Shown here: positions 44,926 through 56,052 of the stretch, one piece after another | Position numbering within the stretch: the stretch's first letter is position 1 | Layout: every line of letters begins with the position of its first letter | Assembly: GCA_016647705.1 (NCBI GenBank) | Contig: JAENRU010000432.1 | Span: 124,001 to 188,000, forward strand | Source of the DNA: Eucommia ulmoides | Lineage: Eukaryota > Streptophyta > Magnoliopsida > Garryales > Eucommiaceae | Length of the DNA: 64,000 bases | Direction: 5' to 3' | The notes under the pieces: model-generated | What the model saw: only the letters and a program-made list of their open reading frames with translations | Told to the model about the DNA's origin: nothing | Database searches by the model: none | Program-made: the position numbers and the translations under genes

Positions 44926-46535
44926 TGTTGGCCCAGTAGAATACCCAAGAGGGGGTGAATTAAGTAATTAAAAAACTTATCAGAATAAACTTGAATAAAT
45001 CAAATAATTAATTTTAAGTCTAAATTAATTATTATCTTTATAACACAGCGGAATAATATTATCAATCTATGTGCACACCCAAACAACAAAAATAGCAAAG
45101 TAATAATGCAGCACACAAAAGATTTATACTGGTTCACCAAGTTACTCTTGGCTAATCCAGTCCTCCGAGCTCCACGGAGGTCGCACCCACTAAAATCAAG
45201 ATTCCTTTAAAGGTAGGAACCAAACCCATACACTGAGTCTTTTACAGGCTCAGAATCAACGTTTAAAATATCTTTTTTTCAGGCTAAGGAAGAACCTCTA
45301 CTTTTTACAGGTTAAAGAATAACCTAATCATTTTTAATACTAAGGCTTAAGAATCAAACCTCTCACAAACACTCCAGCGATTAGTTTCACAAGTAAGGAT
45401 GGAACTTTTACAAATCACTCAAAACACAATTTTTATTCAAGAAGAATCACTACCTCAATTTCTTTACAGGAAGAGATTGGAACCAGACTACCCTTGATTA
45501 AATACCCCCAATGGTATTTAACCCGTTACAACTTATCAATACAAAAATTGATAAGAAGTAAATCTCACTCGGAGCTTCTACCACTCCAGATAAACAATAA
45601 CTCAATTAATATCCCAACCAGTGATAAAAATAGCTGAGATACAAAAATTTGATTTTAATAAGATATGGGTAGCAAATTTGAGTACGTAATCAGATTCAAA
45701 AAGTTGTTTGTAAAAAATATTTTCTTCAAAAATCAGAAACAATTTCTAAGATCAATTTCCAAATATAAAATCAATACACAAATAATAAGCAATTTGGAAA
45801 GATCTCACTCGGAATCCACCGAAAGAAAATAGTATTGCAATGTACTTTCAAATCGGTAGTAGCAATGATTAGCAAATGATTCTCTTAGAAAAGCTCACTC
45901 AATTGATATATTCTGATCTCTCTTGATAATATATGAGTTCTCTCTCTTAGAATGATTAGTCCTAAATAAAAATTCATAGGTCTATATATAGGAATATGAA
46001 ATCAGTCTTATAATGGCTAGTTTACATGTGTCACAATAATCAAAAGCACTTATAGACCCCTTATATCATAAGGACTTCATTTATGTTCAATTCCACTTAG
46101 AAACATCTTTCAAATCTCTCAATTAAACTCCCAAAATATTTATCAATCTTAATAAATAAGTATAGAATCTATTTTAAGTACCAAATTGAGAAACATTAAT
46201 ATTTAATTAACCATATTAATAAGATTTAATTAGTATATGAACCATATATTAAATATAGAGAATATCCCCGAAATCTCTCTCAAATCCTAACAAAAAATGG
46301 CTACTTTTAGATTTAATCTCGGATCAAACAGTATCTTGAAACAACGCATTTAGTCGACTAACTGATTCCGGTTGTAGACAATGAAACTCATCGGTCGACT
46401 GCTCGGTCGACTCATAGATTCAGAGAGTTCAACACTTCTTCACCGGTCGACCTATCGGTCGACTTGTTGATTCAGAGAGTTCATCTCTTCTTGGTCAGTC
46501 GACCTGTCGGTCGATTTAGAGATACAGGATGTTAC
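44926..46535. mobile_element. Ty1/copia LTR fragment (SIRE/Angela-like style)
   Basis: It begins TGTTGGCCCAGTAGAATACCC after catat (44921-44925), at a point where unit 2 continues uninterrupted (58946). Phrases such as gagggggtgaatta, actggttcaccaagtta and ctccacggaggtc are typical of large plant copia LTRs. It ends at 46535 where a gypsy LTR starts. No coding domain is present. Lineage is inferred from LTR wording only. Confidence 0.55.
46365..46520. repeat. Tandem repeat with paired GTCGAC sites
   Basis: About three units of 60-65 bases, each with two ggtcgac words and the phrase ttcagagagttca, lie inside the copia LTR fragment. GTCGAC is a perfect palindrome. Confidence 0.75.
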
Positions 46536-46735
46536 TGTAAGACCTTGATATTTGGTATACGCTCAATCTAAGTTGTATTATAGCACATTTGAAAATAACG
46601 GGGTGGACGACACTATTAATTGTGTGATTTAAAATTTTAGGGGTTAATTGGTAATTATTAAAACCTTAAAAATCAGAATTGGTCTAATTTTTATCTTAAC
46701 AAAATAAAAGGGAGAGATTTTGTAATTACAACTAA

Positions 46736-46738
<3 letters not shown>

Positions 46739-46779
<41 letters not shown>
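46739..46779. repeat. (TA)n microsatellite inside the LTR
   Basis: A pure TA run of about 40 bases near the LTR start. Confidence 0.95.
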
Positions 46780-46786
<7 letters not shown>

Positions 46787-47135
46787 AATCTACCTAATAT
46801 GATAAAGATCAAAGGAGAGAGAGGTAAGGACGGTATGGGGGGCTTGGCCTCTTTCCACATATATACTTAGACTCATACATGCAAGACAGAGGGAAAGGAG
46901 AAAGATCGAGAAGCGGTTAGAGAAATCAGAAGAGAGAGAGAGGAAGGTTTGGCTGACGGTGATGGGTTTGGAATGACGGTGCTGTTCTGGCGTGGGTATG
47001 TGTCTGTCGTCGTTGGTGAGTCTATGTGTGTGTGACGATGTGTATGCTTGCATGTGTGTGTGTTTTCTGGTTCCGCCGTGGGTGTGCCGTTCGGCCTGTT
47101 TTTGTGTGGGTTTTGATCACCAGCGATAGTAACAA

Positions 47136-47166
<31 letters not shown>

Positions 47167-47614
47167 TCAGGGTGTGTGTGTGTGATCCATTGCTGTTCGT
47201 CCGTCGGTGGAGTGTGGATGATCGTTCAACGTCGTCGGTAAGTGTATGTTCCCTGTTTTCTGTTTTGGTTTTCTACTGCCGTGTGTGTATTACCTCTGTG
47301 TGTATGTGTCTTTGCCATCGGTTGTGTGGGTGTTGTGTGTGTACAGTGATAAGTGTTATGTCTGAACGATTGTGTGTGTATGTCGTTGGTTTTGGGTGGT
47401 AATGGTATGGTCCGACGATAGATGGTGGTGAAGGTGGTGGAATTGGGTGAAACTGGTGGTGTATGTGGGTATGGGTGTGTGTGTGTGTTGCGGTGTGCAT
47501 GTGGGTGTGTGTTGTGCGTGTCGAGACGCTCAGGTAGTGGTGATTTCTGGAATTAGTGAGGAGAGAAAGAGTGGTCAGCTGGAATTCACAAAATAGAGCA
47601 GAAGAGAGGAGAAG

Positions 47615-47800
47615 CATTTGCCTAGGCGGTGAGGAAGTTCGCCCCGGCGGAGAGAAGGCAGAGAATTGGGAATTTAATTTGTTGCGAGTTCGCCTAGGCA
47701 GAAAAGCGCTCACCTAGGCGGTGGACTGTCAGTGTGCAATTCAGAGCAGTGAAGAAGCATAACCGCCTAAGCGGTGGGTTTTTCGCTTAGGCGGTGGGAG
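47615..47800 (+). repeat. Cluster of CACCTAGGCGGTG-like palindromes
   Basis: At least five copies or half-copies of (a/c)(c)gcct(a)aggcggtgg occur in 185 bases, at about 47619, 47690, 47710, 47761 and 47786. The full form is close to a perfect palindrome around CCTAGG. Confidence 0.7.
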
Positions 47801-48659
47801 CAGGAATAGAAATAAAAAAATTTCTAAGAAGATCGACAATCGTTTCAGATGCGGGTAACGTTTCTCATTAACTTTATGATTGTTAAATGACTTTTCTAGC
47901 CTCAACAAGTCGAAATGGCGAAAATCAATAATGAGACCGTTTATATAAAATAAAGTTTATATAAATAATGAAACCGTTTATAGTAAACCGTAACGGGGCG
48001 ATATTAGTCGAATAGAAATATTTCATAATAAAATGTAAGGAATGGGAAATTACAGAACCAAGGGTCTGTAGGGCATGATTAGATTATTTTACCTAAAATA
48101 TTAATTTAGGCCTTGTCACTAATAAGTTCGTTGACACCGGAGCACGGTAGAGTATAGTTGGTAAAGGCTTTTGGGAGTCGATTATCAGGTGAGTGTACTA
48201 TCTTCTTGCCAAACTATGTGTGTGTGTGTGTGTAAAATGGATTTTACTTGACTTGGATGATTTTAAAACCACGTGGATCAAGCAAGTTGAAAAATGGTAA
48301 ATTGTGTTGGTTTTGGAAAAAATTGCGTTGCGTTGGTAAATTGTGTTGGTTTTGGAAAATTTTTTAAATTGTGTTGGTTTAAAACCACTTGCCAAATTGT
48401 GTTGCGTTGGAAAAAATAGATTTTTGGTAAATTGTGTTGGTTTTGTTTAAAGAAAAGACATTGAAAAATGGTTCGTTAACTGGGTGATTTTAAAGGAGAG
48501 TGAAAAAATATTTGGATTTCTAATAATGCTTGGTTTTCTAAAACTAAAGGTGGAAAAATAGTTTTTACTAAATGGGTGGTACTTTTAAAAAGAGAAAGAA
48601 AAACGTGGTTTGGAAATTCTCTCCGTCAGAGGTGTGGTTTGAATAAATGTGATTTTGGA

Positions 48660-48854
48660 AAATTCTCCCCGAAAGGGGTGTGGTTTATATTTTCCCCATA
48701 TGGGGTGTGGATTTTTAGACGAAATTATTAATTTGGACAATGCCATAGTTTTCTCCCCGTAAAGGGTATGAATTCTCCTCGTAAAGAGTGTGGATTATTT
48801 CTCCCCAGAAGGGGTGTGGATTTCTTCCCGTGGGATGTGGATAGTTCTCCCCGT
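48660..48854 (+). repeat. LTR minisatellite, CCCC/GGGG units (longest copy)
   Basis: About six units of ttctccccg-n-aaggggtgtggatt type. The LTR is cut inside this array. Confidence 0.8.
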
Positions 48855-49136
48855 GATATCCATTTGAAAGAGAGTCCATTTTTGAATGGCAGCGACGACA
48901 AGAAATGTATGGGCAAATGATAGCCGCGCTATTGGAGCAAATATCTCTTCATAGTTAATACTATATTCATAAGCAAATCCCTTGGCAACGAGACAGGCTT
49001 TATATCGTTCAACAGAGTGATCAGAAAGTGCCTTGATCTTAAACACACATTTGCACCCAATAGGAGTTTTTCCAGGAGGCAGATCTACAATATCCTGGGT
49101 ATGAGTTTTAGCGAGGGCCTGAAGTTCTTCGTCCAT
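48855..49136 (-). pseudogene. C2 reverse transcriptase N-terminus
   Basis: Starting DEELQALAKTHTQDIVDLPPG, it reads through CLVAKGFAYEYSINYEE to KWTLFQMDI, where homology ends. The last recognisable residue region is the first catalytic Asp; YVDD is absent. The open frame runs on for about 20 codons into gypsy LTR sequence, which is not part of the protein. Confidence 0.85.
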
Positions 49137-49145
49137 TACTTTATG

Positions 49146-50209
49146 CTAAATAGGATTAGAACTAGTCTCCTTATAGGATTGAGGCTCATGTAGATGAAGT
49201 AAAATGGAAAAATAATGAAAATCAGAAAGGTAAGATGGAGGATGAGTTACCCAAGTAGAGCGGCGAGGGTGATCTGGAACGTGGGTATCAACAGAAGGCT
49301 GTACAAGACCATTGACCACAAAAGAAGTCTCAGGCATGGTTGCTGGAGCTGGAGAGGTGAGATAAACTAGTGATTCTGGAATGGGTTCAGTTGGTGGGTC
49401 TGGGGTGGACTTAACATAAGGTGCAGAGCTAGCCGGGCGCAATAGGTGGTGCTAGAGTGGACTCAACAGTACCTAGAAATATATCATCTGGAAATAACTT
49501 AATGGATGGATCAATAAAGAATCTAGAGTTAGTGAGAGTTGACATGTCAAATGATTGTAAGAAAGAAAATATTTGATGTTCCAAAAAAAAATAACATGTC
49601 GCGAGATATGAAGGGTTTTAAAAATGAGATCCAGCACCGATACCCTTTATGTTCGATGCCATATCCAAGAAAACAACACAGATGATCCCTTGGTTCCAGT
49701 TTGTTGTGTTCACGTGGTTTGAGAAGAACAAAACATATGCAACCAAAAACTCTTAGTTCAGAGTAATCAGAAGTTTTACCGAAAATGCGTTAAAAGGGAG
49801 ATTGGTTTTGGATTGTAGCGGAAATGACATGGTTTGTTGTGTCAAAAGCTGTAAAGGTAGCCTAACCCTAAAAACGCTTAGGAAACGATGAAGAAATAAT
49901 GCAAGCACGAACTGTATCAAGAATATGTCTATGTTTGGGTTCGGCTCATCCATTTTGTTGGGATGTACTAGGGGACTAGCGATGAAAGAGCGTGTCATTT
50001 TTGCGAAACAGGTTAAGAAAAGTTTGATCCTTGTATTCCATTTCATTATCAGAGCGAAAAACTTTGATATTTCTAGAAAATTGGTTTTGAACCATAGAAG
50101 AAAACTCAGAATATATTTGGAATAGTTTGGATCGATGTTTCATGAGAAACAACCATGTATATCGAGGATAGTCATCCACAAAGATAATAAAGAAATGAAG
50201 GCTACCCAT
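49146..50209 (-). pseudogene. C2 integrase core and linker
   Basis: The piece at 50209-49976 reads IIFVDDYPRYTWLFLM and VFRSDNEMEYKDQTFLN, giving the first two Asp of the DDE triad. A frameshift follows. The Pro-rich linker occupies 49442-49146. Confidence 0.8.
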
Positions 50210-50230
50210 TGAGGTATGAGGAGAAGGCCC

Positions 50231-50999
50231 CTAAATATTAGAACGAATTAGATCAAAGAGTATAAGGGAAATAGACTGACTTTTTTTGAAAGATAGGGCT
50301 GGTTGTTTGGTAAGTTGGCAATAAATACATTTGAAGAACTCATGCTGAACTAAACCTAGCTGACCACTAGAGATAAGCAATTGGAGTCGGTTAGATGAAG
50401 TGTGGCCTAAATGAGCATGCAAAGTTGGGATGGTGAGAAAGACATTGGTGGTGGTGGAGATAAGGACAAAGAAGAAAATACTGGCAGTGGTGGTGAGGTT
50501 GCACATGTTGATGAAGGGATATTTAGTTGTAGTGATAGTGGATTTGGAAATGGAAGGTGTAAACTGGTAAGTTCAAATAGGTGTCCAACCTTTAGACCAG
50601 TCCTAAGAGTTTCTCCTGTCTGAGAATCCTGTACATGACAACCACTATTAGAAAATATGACTTTAAATCCCAATTCACAACATTACCCAACAAACAAGAG
50701 ATTTAAGGTGAGTTTTAGAATCAAATATGTGTTAGGAATAAAAGATGGAAAGTAAACACCTGACCGATATATGTAACAGTCATTTGAGAACCATCAGTAA
50801 TATGAATACTAGAGATATTCATTGCAGATAGTTTGGTTGAAAAAATATTAGGATCAGATGTCATGTGATTACAACAGCCACAATCAAAGAACCAGGAAGA
50901 ATTACTTGTAGTAAGTGAGAGAGTAGGAGAAAGATTTGTGCCAGTACCAATTTTGGAGAAGATATAAAGGATGAATGAGGCCAAATCTGCAATAGACAT
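50231..50999 (-). pseudogene. C2 protease and integrase zinc finger
   Basis: The 50999-50721 piece has WFFDCGCCNHMTSDP, matching the protease zone with the catalytic DSGA changed to DCGC. The 50506-50231 piece has LHAHLGHTSSNR and CIYCQLTKQ, the complete HHCC zinc finger. Frameshifts separate the two. Confidence 0.8.
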
Positions 51000-52531
51000 G
51001 GTGATAGTAGAGGAGTTAGGGTCCGAGCCCTATTTTGCTTTGAAAATGAGCGAAGAACCCATAGACATCGTTGTTCAACCTGGAGAGACTGTTATCATAG
51101 ATGGATTCGAAATGTTAAAATTGTCCAGGAACTGAAATTTAATCTTCAATAACCAAGTAAAAATCGGGTGAATCGGTGTAGGAACCACATGGATATAACA
51201 AAAAGTATAATATGCGAGCCTCAAATCACAAAACAAAGGTTGGAAATAGAATCAAAATGTCAAAAAATCCAAGGAACTGGTCCAAATATGCAGAAAATCG
51301 GTATAAAATGCCCTGAACCGGTCCAAAGAAAATTGTTGTGCTAAACCGGTGACGTGGCAAAGGGCTGATGATAGGGCGTTGATGTGGCAGACGGTTAACG
51401 ACAATATGGCACGGTCAAGGCTGACGTGGCACTGTCTGAGCTGTTGATGTAGTGTTGAGGTGGCACACACGTAGCCATGACGTGGTAAGCGGTTAGCACT
51501 GTTGTGGCCCTCGTTAATGTTGATGTGGTGATGACTGTGTACTGAGTTGTCGCTGACGTGGATTGCTGATGTGGCAGCCAATAAGCAGAAGGCAAGGAAG
51601 GCTGTACGTGGATCTGACGTGCCAACTATTTTTCGCGCGTGAGAGTGCGTGAATAGTAATCAGGTAACGAACCTTATGTTTTTGGAATCATCTTGTCTAG
51701 GTGGTTCAGATGGTATATCGTGAGGTGAATTTGGAGCCCTGATTGAGGCAGTAGAGCCCAAAATCCGAGACGATGAAGAGTGGTAGTACTGCTTGTTGTT
51801 TGGAGGCACGTGAGAGTGCGTCTCAACTCCGGTGGCAGTGATTTTGGTGGTGTTATGTTCGTCTCTTCAAGACGAAGTCAGTGGTATGATGTTCGTTGAT
51901 ATTGGAGAAAGGATGAAGCCTATAATAGCGATGAAAGTCTTAGGAGAATATGGACGACAGCGACAGAAGCGTTAGGGTTGCGAAAATTTTATTAAGAACA
52001 GGTCTAGGAAGGACTTGCTCTTGATATCATGTTAAGATAATTGAGAAGTGGGAGAATATAAATCATAAATTGATATCATGAAAAGTGACATAAAATAATA
52101 CAACGATATCCACATATTTATAAGGGAAGTGGGGGCTAGGATTTTGCCCTAATGGGTCACGTGGGCCAAGCCCATATAATACATTAACAAAAATAAAAAA
52201 ATATCCTAACAAATATAAAGTAATGCAACAAAACAATTGTCTTCATAAGCTATTGGTATAGACTTTTATGAGACAATTTTTAATTATTTCAATAATTAAT
52301 GCGTCACAAAATAATAAATGTTATAATAGATTTAGTGTCCTTAAAAGTGAATTTTATTGTAATGACAATAAGTTTAGATTTCTAAAAAAAATGACTATAG
52401 TTAGTGAACTGCATGGGCTAAAATTTTAATTTAGTGGACTATTCACAAAAAAATCCTTAAAATAATTATATTTTTATGTCCACAATGAAATTATGTAGAA
52501 GAATTGGGGTGCAAAGTATAATTTACACCGA

Positions 52532-52541
52532 CTATATAAAT
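52532..52541 (+). promoter_or_regulatory. TATA box of the LEA-2 pseudogene (unit 2)
   Basis: ctatataaat, identical to 34416-34425. It is about 45 bases before the ancestral start codon once the C3 LTR is discounted. Confidence 0.5.
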
Positions 52542-52580
52542 GGTTAATATCGTCAACAAGTTTATTCTGTAAAAGAAAAG

Positions 52581-52733
52581 TATTAGAAATGAAGAAAATG
52601 AAATACATAATTCTCATTCTCATTCAATTGAATAGGAAAAGACTACAATATATAGAAGATAAAATAACAAACTCACAACTAACTACTAACAACCAATAAC
52701 AAACTAACAATGAAATATTCTTGTATTCTAATA
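52581..52733 (-). mobile_element. C3 solo LTR
   Basis: A single 153-bp LTR from tattagaaatg to ttctaata with AAAAG duplications on both sides (52576-52580 and 52734-52738). The same insertion exists as a two-LTR element in unit 1, so LTR-LTR recombination removed the interior here. Confidence 0.92.
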
Positions 52734-54579
52734 AAAAGATAATAGAGGAGAAAAATTAGCAGTTTTATCCAATAGCGCTGGCGAGTCTCATGCTGAGGAG
52801 CGACGAAGAGTTGGCCACTGCCCAGTACTCCAATGACCAGCGTAATAAACAAAAACGACAGAAACGCCTTGCCTATATCACCACCTTCACCGTTTTCCAG
52901 ACGATAATCATCATCGTCTTCCCCCTCGTCATCATGCGTTTCAAAACCCGAAAAGTCAAACTGAGCTCCGTCGCTGTGTTTGACGGCGCCGCTGTATCCT
53001 CGGTTAAAATAAGGCTGACCGCCTTGGTTACAGTAAAAAACCCTAATTTCGGTCACTACGAGTTCGACGGTGGCCTTGCTGCAGTGGAAGCCAGCGATGT
53101 CATGGTGGACAGTTCGTGATACTGGATGGGAAAGCCCACCTGAGGTCGATGAAGAAGATACGTGTAAGAATGGATGTAAATGCTTCAAGAAGCGAGGCTA
53201 ATTCGAGAATTTTGGTGTTGAATATTGTGGCTAGGGTTAGGGGAAAAGTGAATTGATGAAGGTGATAAAGAGGGAAAAATCAAGTGATATGAACTGTAGT
53301 GTTAACCCCAAACAACGCTGGATGTCAAAACAACACCGACTTGGTGCATTTTTCTATCGGACACAATGCATGGGCACTAGCAAGGTCATTGGTAAGGACG
53401 GCACCAACTTGGTGCATGTCGATGAGCAGCAACATTGTGGCACAACACCAGCGGGCGTTAGGCGTTGTGTTTGGCAATCTTAAGCGCAACGCTTGAATCG
53501 GTGCTATGTGGGTGTATGGCAATGAGCAAGACCTTGGTAAGCGGCCAAGGCAACGAGGGCCAAGATGCGACAACATGCATTGGAGGAACAGTGCGGTGTT
53601 GAACTAAGCTGTTGGACAGGTGTTGGCAGAACGGTGCGCTGTAGGGAAATGTGGTCACACGTTGGAAGTGTCAACAGATGATACCAGAATTGGAGGTTTT
53701 GTGGGGAGTCACGGGACAACAGAAGACCTTGGTGTGGTATCGAGGTAAAACAATATAACGTAGGCCCAACACTACGTTGTGAGTAGAGTCGTGCAGGATG
53801 CGACGCATCGTTAGGAGGTGGTATAGTTTGGTACGGGACGGTGGCAGTCGTTGGGCGCAACGACGCGTTTTGGTCATACAGGCGGTGTGGCAAGACATTG
53901 GGGAACGTCGACTAATTTTGGGACGAGATGGCAACGGGCATGACGTTGGAATAGTGCAAAAACGCTGGAAGATATTGAGCTCATGGTGAGCTGGTGGACT
54001 GGTGGTTACCAGGCATGTGCAGAACATGTAAGAGCAATTATGGTGCAGTTTAGTGGCGGTTTTGGTGGGTTTTCAGATAGAAAACAACCTTCTGGTGTGC
54101 CAACACGTGTCGGGACATGTATTGGTTGTCTGCCTATGCAGTTGGGGCTGTTAACTTCCATATTTTCATATAAATATTGTTGTTTTGGGTCTGTTTTAGG
54201 GTGTTAATTGTATTGTTGCGGATTTTATAGATTAAGTGTTGTATTTTGGTTCCTTGTAACCTGAGTTAAATTAATACAAGGTTGGGTTTCCCATAAACAT
54301 TTGTGTTCCGTTGCGTGGGTGCGTTTTTGGTACCATTTCGGTGCAATTTCGTTGTATTACGTTATAGGAACATGTGTGTGTGTGTATACATACTGTCGGT
54401 GTAGTTTCTGTTGTGTGGCAATACAATCACCGGGCTGCTAGTTGTCGGTGCAACTAGGACATCACACGGTTGGAATTTCTGTGGTGAAAATTTGACCCTG
54501 TGACAGTGGGTCTCAGAGTAGGATGGCTTCTGCATCAAGCGTTAGCAATCAACTGGGTGCGTAGGAGGACCACGTCGAT

Positions 54580-55620
54580 GTGCCATTGACTGGTGGTGAA
54601 GTGAACATGTCCATGCAGAACTCTGAACTGAGGGTCGACATTGCTAATCTTCTAATTTCCTTTGAGGAATTCTATAGCGATACAACGGCTAGAATCACGT
54701 CAATGGCTGAGGAATTGATTGCGCTGGCCGACGTTTTGAAAAGCAACTTCAAGAGCGTTGAGAATGAAGTTGTTGTTTTGAAAAAGGTCGTTGCTAGGAA
54801 ATGCACGTTGGCGCACGGACCTGCACGGATAAAGGTGCCAGAGCCAATGGCATTTTTGGGCACTCAGAGTGCGAAAGAATTAGAGAATTTCCTTTAGGAC
54901 GTGGAGCAATATTTCTAGATTGCTCATGTTCGTGACGGTGATCAAGTATCCATGTCGAGTGTGTACATAGTGGTCGACGCGAAGCTGTGGTGGCGAACGC
55001 GTGTGGAAGACAGCACACGTCCAACGGTAACGACGTGGGTAGATTTGAAGAAGGAACTCCGGGAGCAGTTCCTACCAACAAACTTGAGTTGGGTGGCTCG
55101 GGATCAATTGCGGAGACTCAAGCACACTGGATCGGTGCATGAGTATATGGAGGAGTTCACATCTTTGCTGTTGGATATGAAAAATATGTCGAAAGATGAC
55201 AAACTCTTCAATTTTACTTTCATCTTGCAACCGTGGGTGCAAACAGAATTGAGATGGCAGGGCGTGCGGGACCTGTCGACTGTCGTGGTGGCGACGGACA
55301 GCCTAACCGACTATAACCTGACGCGAGACGGTAGTGGATCAGACCGGAAGTCAGTTAAGAAAGGCAGATAAAATGAACGAGGGCACGAAAGATTGGAAAA
55401 ACAAAGGCATGGAAGCCAACGTTTCTGAGAGACCCTGTTCAAAATCACAACCGACATCGACTGCGTGCAAGAGGCGAGGTTGTTTTATCTGAGACGGTCC
55501 ATACCGGGCGAGGGATTGTCCAAAGAAAGAGAGACTGATGGCGCTGGTTCGAGAGGAATTAGACGATGAAGGCTCTGGACGAGAAGTAGCGCGCGTCGGT
55601 ACAATGTTGTTGGTGGACAA
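54580..55620 (+). pseudogene. gag: Gypsy gag polyprotein, degenerate
   Basis: The reading starts near 54580, includes GPARIKVPEPMAFLGT and ELENFL, then a stop at 54895-54897 (where relatives have Trp) and another 27 bases on. It continues in the same frame as WWRTRVEDSTRPTVTTW, LKKELREQFLPTN, LRRLKHTGSVHEYMEEF and MLD-like LLLDMKNMSKDDKLFNF, the core of the Retrotrans_gag domain. After a stop at 55369-55371 the frame shifts and a decayed zinc knuckle follows: GCFI-stop-DGPYRARDCPKK (first Cys codon at 55481), with the second Cys turned to a stop and the His changed. The protein would have been the capsid/nucleocapsid of a gypsy particle. Confidence 0.85.
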
Positions 55621-56052
55621 CAATGAGCAGACCGGGGGCAGTCTGAAAATGGGTAAGTAATGAACCTGATTTGGGGCGTAGGATACCGGAAACTATTCTA
55701 TGTCTCGTGTTGTAAAATAACCGGATGTAGCTGGTTATTGACGGGTTTCCAAAGGAGGTTGCTGAGGTAGCAACAGGGTTGGTGGTCAATCCGGTAATGG
55801 AAAGTGTTATGTGACAAATACGTTGTAGTGAGTTGCAACGAACTGGTAAAATGGTGTCTGCGGACAGATTAAGGAGACTCTGGCAGACAAAATTTACAAA
55901 CACATTGCAACAGATTGCAATGGATGGTGAAAATACTGCTTGCAGAGTGAGAAGATTGTAGTAGAATGGTGACATCGGTGCACGCCAAAACCTGTGTGAT
56001 CATGCTGTGATCGATCCGACGAGGACGTCAGATTCTTTTGGTGGGGGTGGTT
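55621..56052 (+). other. Non-coding tail of the gag-only element
   Basis: No open frame or pol motif is recognisable. It ends in the purine-rich tract before the 3' LTR. Confidence 0.6.

Larger units (their letters stand above)
46536..48854 (+). mobile_element. Ty3/gypsy-type LTR, truncated at its 3' side
   Basis: It begins TGTAAGACCTTG after GTTAC (46531-46535). A TA run starts at about +203, followed by GA- and GT-rich stretches, then the ccttgtcac/gtgagtgtac block and the CCCC/GGGG minisatellite. It stops inside that minisatellite at 48854, where copia C2 reverse transcriptase sequence starts. The final several hundred bases, including the expected TGACA end and right-hand duplication, are missing. 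Confidence 0.7.
48855..52189 (-). mobile_element. Ty1/copia element C2, 3'-truncated, gag-less
   Basis: Same family as C1 and collinear with it from reverse transcriptase to 5' LTR. The 5' LTR is at 52030-52189, followed by AAAAT (52190-52194) as at C1. Next to the LTR the minus strand reads TGATATCAAGAGCAAG, a slightly mutated initiator tRNA-Met site. The 3' part, including most of the reverse transcriptase, RNase H and 3' LTR, is gone. Gag is missing with the same junction as in C1. Confidence 0.9.

Noticed and set aside
46790-47713. ORFs of 71-146 codons on both strands
   Set aside because: Same LTR composition effect as at 35467; there is no domain and frames overlap on both strands.
52505-52735. 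Separate element covering the LEA-2 upstream region of unit 2
   Set aside because: Only the 153-bp C3 LTR with AAAAG duplications is an insertion. The rest is the duplicated flank seen at 34381-34464.
55621-56052. Hidden protease or reverse transcriptase in the gag-only element
   Set aside because: All three plus-strand frames lack DSGA, YVDD/FIDD and zinc-finger motifs and are broken by stops.
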